A DNA stretch of 7,519 bases, taken from the NCBI RefSeq assembly GCF_032477075.1, contig NZ_JAWDXO010000062.1, positions 1-7,519 on the forward strand, written 5' to 3'. The translations under genes were made by a program, and so were the position numbers. The notes below the pieces were generated by a model. That model saw only the letters and a program-made list of their open reading frames with translations, ran no database searches and was not told the origin of the DNA. This stretch comes from Fusobacterium sp. Its GTDB lineage: Bacteria; Fusobacteriota; Fusobacteriia; Fusobacteriales; Fusobacteriaceae. The stretch's first letter is position 1; every line of letters starts with the position of its first letter. Positions 6,242 through 7,519 of the stretch are shown one piece after another.

Positions 6242-6258
6242 AATTTATAAAATTAAGT

Positions 6259-7338
6259 CTATTTTTTTGAATAAATTTTTGAAGCTACATAGGCTGTTAT
6301 TGGTACTGCAATCAAAATTCCTATACTACCACAAAAAGCTCTTAATATTTCTACAACTATTGATTCAAAATTCAATATTCTTATAAGAGGATACTGACTT
6401 TTTTGTAAATATATAAAAATAGTTGTCATAAGGCTGCTTCCTATATAAGCAAGAATAAGTGTATTTATCATTGTTCCTATTATATCGCTCCCTATTCTCA
6501 TCCCTGATAAAAAAAGTTCTTTTCTGTGTATATCTTGATTTTTTTCTTTTATTTCATTTAATGCTGAAGATATAGACATAGCCACATCCATTACTGCTCC
6601 CATACTTCCTAAAATAACACCAGCAGATATTACTTCTTTTATCTTTATATTCTGCAGCATTGAAGCATAATTTAAAGCTTCAGTTGTAACATATCCAGTC
6701 AGCCTCATTGAATTTACAAATATAAAAGATAATACTCCAGCTACTAAAACTCCACCCAATGCTCCTAATATAGCTATTATTCCTTTACTATTAAATCCTG
6801 TCATAAGATATATAGTGACAGTAGAAGCAAAAAGTGCAGTTATAACTGATAATAGTATAGGAGAATATCCAACTATTATTCCAGGAATAAAAACTTTATA
6901 TATAAATGCTACTACAAACAATAGAGCTATCATAGCTTTAAAACCTTTGAACTTTGAAAATGCTAATGTGATAACCACAAAGAGTATTCCTAAGTATAAA
7001 ATATCATTTCTTTTATCTTTATCAGCTACATAATATTTTTCATTTCCTTCTTCATCAATATCATGATAAAGAACTACATTATCTCCTTCTTTTACATTTA
7101 TATTAAAAGCATCTTCTCGATAGATAGGAAATTCTATAAGTATCTTATCTCCTTTTCTATCACCTTCCATTATCATCACATCATAAAGTATAATCTCTTT
7201 CAATTCTTCAACTTCTTCTTCTGGTGAAAGACAATCTTCCAGTTTCAAAATTTTACCTTTTATATACTCTTCTTGAGAATATATTGTTATAGAAAATAAT
7301 GAATATATAAGTAATATAAGTAATATAAATTTTTTCAT
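6259..7338 (-). CDS. YibE/F-family multispanning membrane protein
   Basis: The 359-residue protein starts with a signal-like hydrophobic segment (4-20), followed by an acidic extracytoplasmic domain (about 22-110) rich in Glu, Asp and Lys. Next come about seven membrane segments near 113-128, 134-150, 153-180, 187-209, 236-258, 285-310 and 328-352. The conserved core of the YibE/F family is recognisable: GSMGAVMDVAMSISSAL (244-260) and SGMRIGSDIIGTMINTLILA (278-297). The family is widespread in low-GC bacteria and its biochemical role is unknown to me; transport is only a guess from topology. AGGAG lies about six bases from the ATG and a good promoter lies just upstream. The next gene is 378 bases away with separate promoter signals, so it is probably transcribed alone, although its terminator is weak. 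Length and motifs suggest an intact single-gene YibE/F protein. Confidence 0.85.
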   Translation of the reverse strand: MKKFILLILLIYSLFSITIYSQEEYIKGKILKLEDCLSPEEEVEELKEIILYDVMIMEGDRKGDKILIEFPIYREDAFNINVKEGDNVVLYHDIDEEGNEKYYVADKDKRNDILYLGILFVVITLAFSKFKGFKAMIALLFVVAFIYKVFIPGIIVGYSPILLSVITALFASTVTIYLMTGFNSKGIIAILGALGGVLVAGVLSFIFVNSMRLTGYVTTEALNYASMLQNIKIKEVISAGVILGSMGAVMDVAMSISSALNEIKEKNQDIHRKELFLSGMRIGSDIIGTMINTLILAYIGSSLMTTIFIYLQKSQYPLIRILNFESIVVEILRAFCGSIGILIAVPITAYVASKIYSKK

Positions 7339-7374
7339 AATCCTCTCCTATTATCATTTATCCCCATACTTAGT

Positions 7375-7403
7375 AGAATACTTTAATTTCACACAAAATT
7401 CAA
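7375..7403 (-). promoter_or_regulatory. Sigma-70-type promoter of the YibE/F gene
   Basis: TTGAAT (7403-7398), a 17-base spacer and TATTCT (7380-7375) form a good promoter on the minus strand. Transcription would start near 7368, giving a leader of about 30 bases that contains the AGGAG site. Confidence 0.65.
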
Positions 7404-7424
7404 CTTTTATTTTAGAAAAGTTAT

Positions 7425-7476
7425 AAAAAAAGCTGAGTAACATTTAAAAAAAATGTTTCACTCAGCTCTCTTTTTT
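7425..7476. terminator. Bidirectional rho-independent terminator
   Basis: AGCTGAGT (7431-7438) pairs with ACTCAGCT (7460-7467), and AACATTT (7439-7445) with AAATGTT (7451-7457). The stem has 15 pairs, a 2-base bulge and a five-A loop on the plus strand. Six T residues follow on each strand (7471-7476 on plus; 7430-7425 on minus), so it can stop transcription from either side. It insulates the YibE/F promoter from anything to the right. It could also be a leader attenuator for a plus-strand gene beyond the window. Confidence 0.85.
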
Positions 7477-7508
7477 GTATAATATAGTTACCACCCTAAT
7501 TATACAAA
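7474..7508. repeat. Inverted repeat at the right edge, possible operator or leader hairpin
   Basis: TTTGTATAAT (7474-7483) and ATTATACAAA (7499-7508) are perfect 10-bp arms around a 15-base centre. TAG (7485-7487) and CTA (7496-7498) extend the pairing past a one-base bulge. The left arm contains a plus-strand TATAAT (7478-7483), and the right arm abuts GGAG of a ribosome binding site. This suits a repressor operator over a promoter, or a hairpin beside the ribosome binding site. Confidence 0.5.
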
Positions 7509-7512
7509 GGAG
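7506..7512 (+). promoter_or_regulatory. Ribosome binding site of a probable plus-strand gene beyond the window
   Basis: AAAGGAG ends seven bases before the window edge, correct spacing for a start codon at about 7520. A TATAAT at 7478-7483 could supply the -10 element, although no convincing -35 precedes it. The gene itself is not visible. Confidence 0.4.
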
Positions 7513-7519
7513 ACATACA

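Larger units (their letters stand above)
5881..6258. other. 378-base intergenic region between the YibE/F gene and the transporter operon
   Basis: No credible gene is present. In the minus direction it holds a weak AU hairpin after the YibE/F stop, one or two operon promoter candidates, the 16-bp inverted repeat, the paired TTTCA-N3-TGAAA dyads and the lipoprotein ribosome binding site. A 27-codon minus frame at 6030-5947 and an 11-codon plus frame at 6106 lack good ribosome binding sites. A small palindrome ATTTGAACAAAT lies near 6193-6204. Confidence 0.6.

Noticed and set aside
6815..7033. 72-codon plus-strand open frame.
   Set aside because: It is antisense to the membrane core of the YibE/F gene and has no initiation signal.
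7424..7505. T-box riboswitch: the minus strand has TTAGGGTGGTAAC followed by a terminator hairpin.
   Set aside because: The antiterminator needs a downstream CCCTAA-type partner for AGGG, and none is present before the terminator. The following gene is a YibE/F membrane protein, not an amino-acid or tRNA-synthetase gene. The motif is explained as the centre of the 7474-7508 inverted repeat.
7477..7512. PreQ1-I-like riboswitch suggested by CACCCT followed by an A-rich stretch and GGAG on the plus strand.
   Set aside because: The required upstream AGGG-type P1 strand is missing, and the P2 pairing is not formed.

Overview
The window is AT-rich, with strong Shine-Dalgarno sites, A/T-ending codons and U-tract terminators. 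It looks like chromosomal DNA of a low-GC anaerobe, most likely a Fusobacterium or a close relative. That assignment is an inference from composition and protein style; a Clostridium-like Firmicute is the main alternative. All convincing genes in the window lie on the minus strand.

Layout from right to left, in the direction of transcription. (1) Positions 7339-7519 hold a bidirectional terminator, a 10-bp-arm inverted repeat beside a plus-strand ribosome binding site (suggesting a plus gene just beyond the window), and a clear sigma-70-type promoter for the next gene. (2) Positions 6259-7338 encode a YibE/F-family membrane protein, apparently monocistronic. (3) Positions 5881-6258 are a 378-base non-coding stretch with a promoter, a distant inverted repeat, and a pair of TTTCA-N3-TGAAA dyads in front of the transporter operon. 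(4) Positions 5880-318 are a complete five-gene peptide ABC importer operon: substrate-binding lipoprotein, DppB, DppC, DppD and DppF. A strong intercistronic hairpin separates the lipoprotein from dppB, and a textbook rho-independent terminator closes the operon at 275-306. (5) Positions 83-274 are an AT-rich gap holding the promoter of the last gene. (6) Positions 1-82 are the first 27 codons of a SpmA-like (nucleoside recognition/Gate) membrane protein that runs off the left edge.

The transporter works as one machine. The lipoprotein captures di/oligopeptides (possibly glutathione-like peptides) outside the cytoplasmic membrane, DppB and DppC form the membrane channel, and DppD and DppF hydrolyse ATP to drive uptake. 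Nothing coding here points to a new biological system. The less ordinary signals are in the non-coding DNA: a hairpin placed between a distant Shine-Dalgarno sequence and the dppB start, a hairpin between the lipoprotein and permease genes, the paired dyads upstream of the operon, and the inverted repeat at the right edge.
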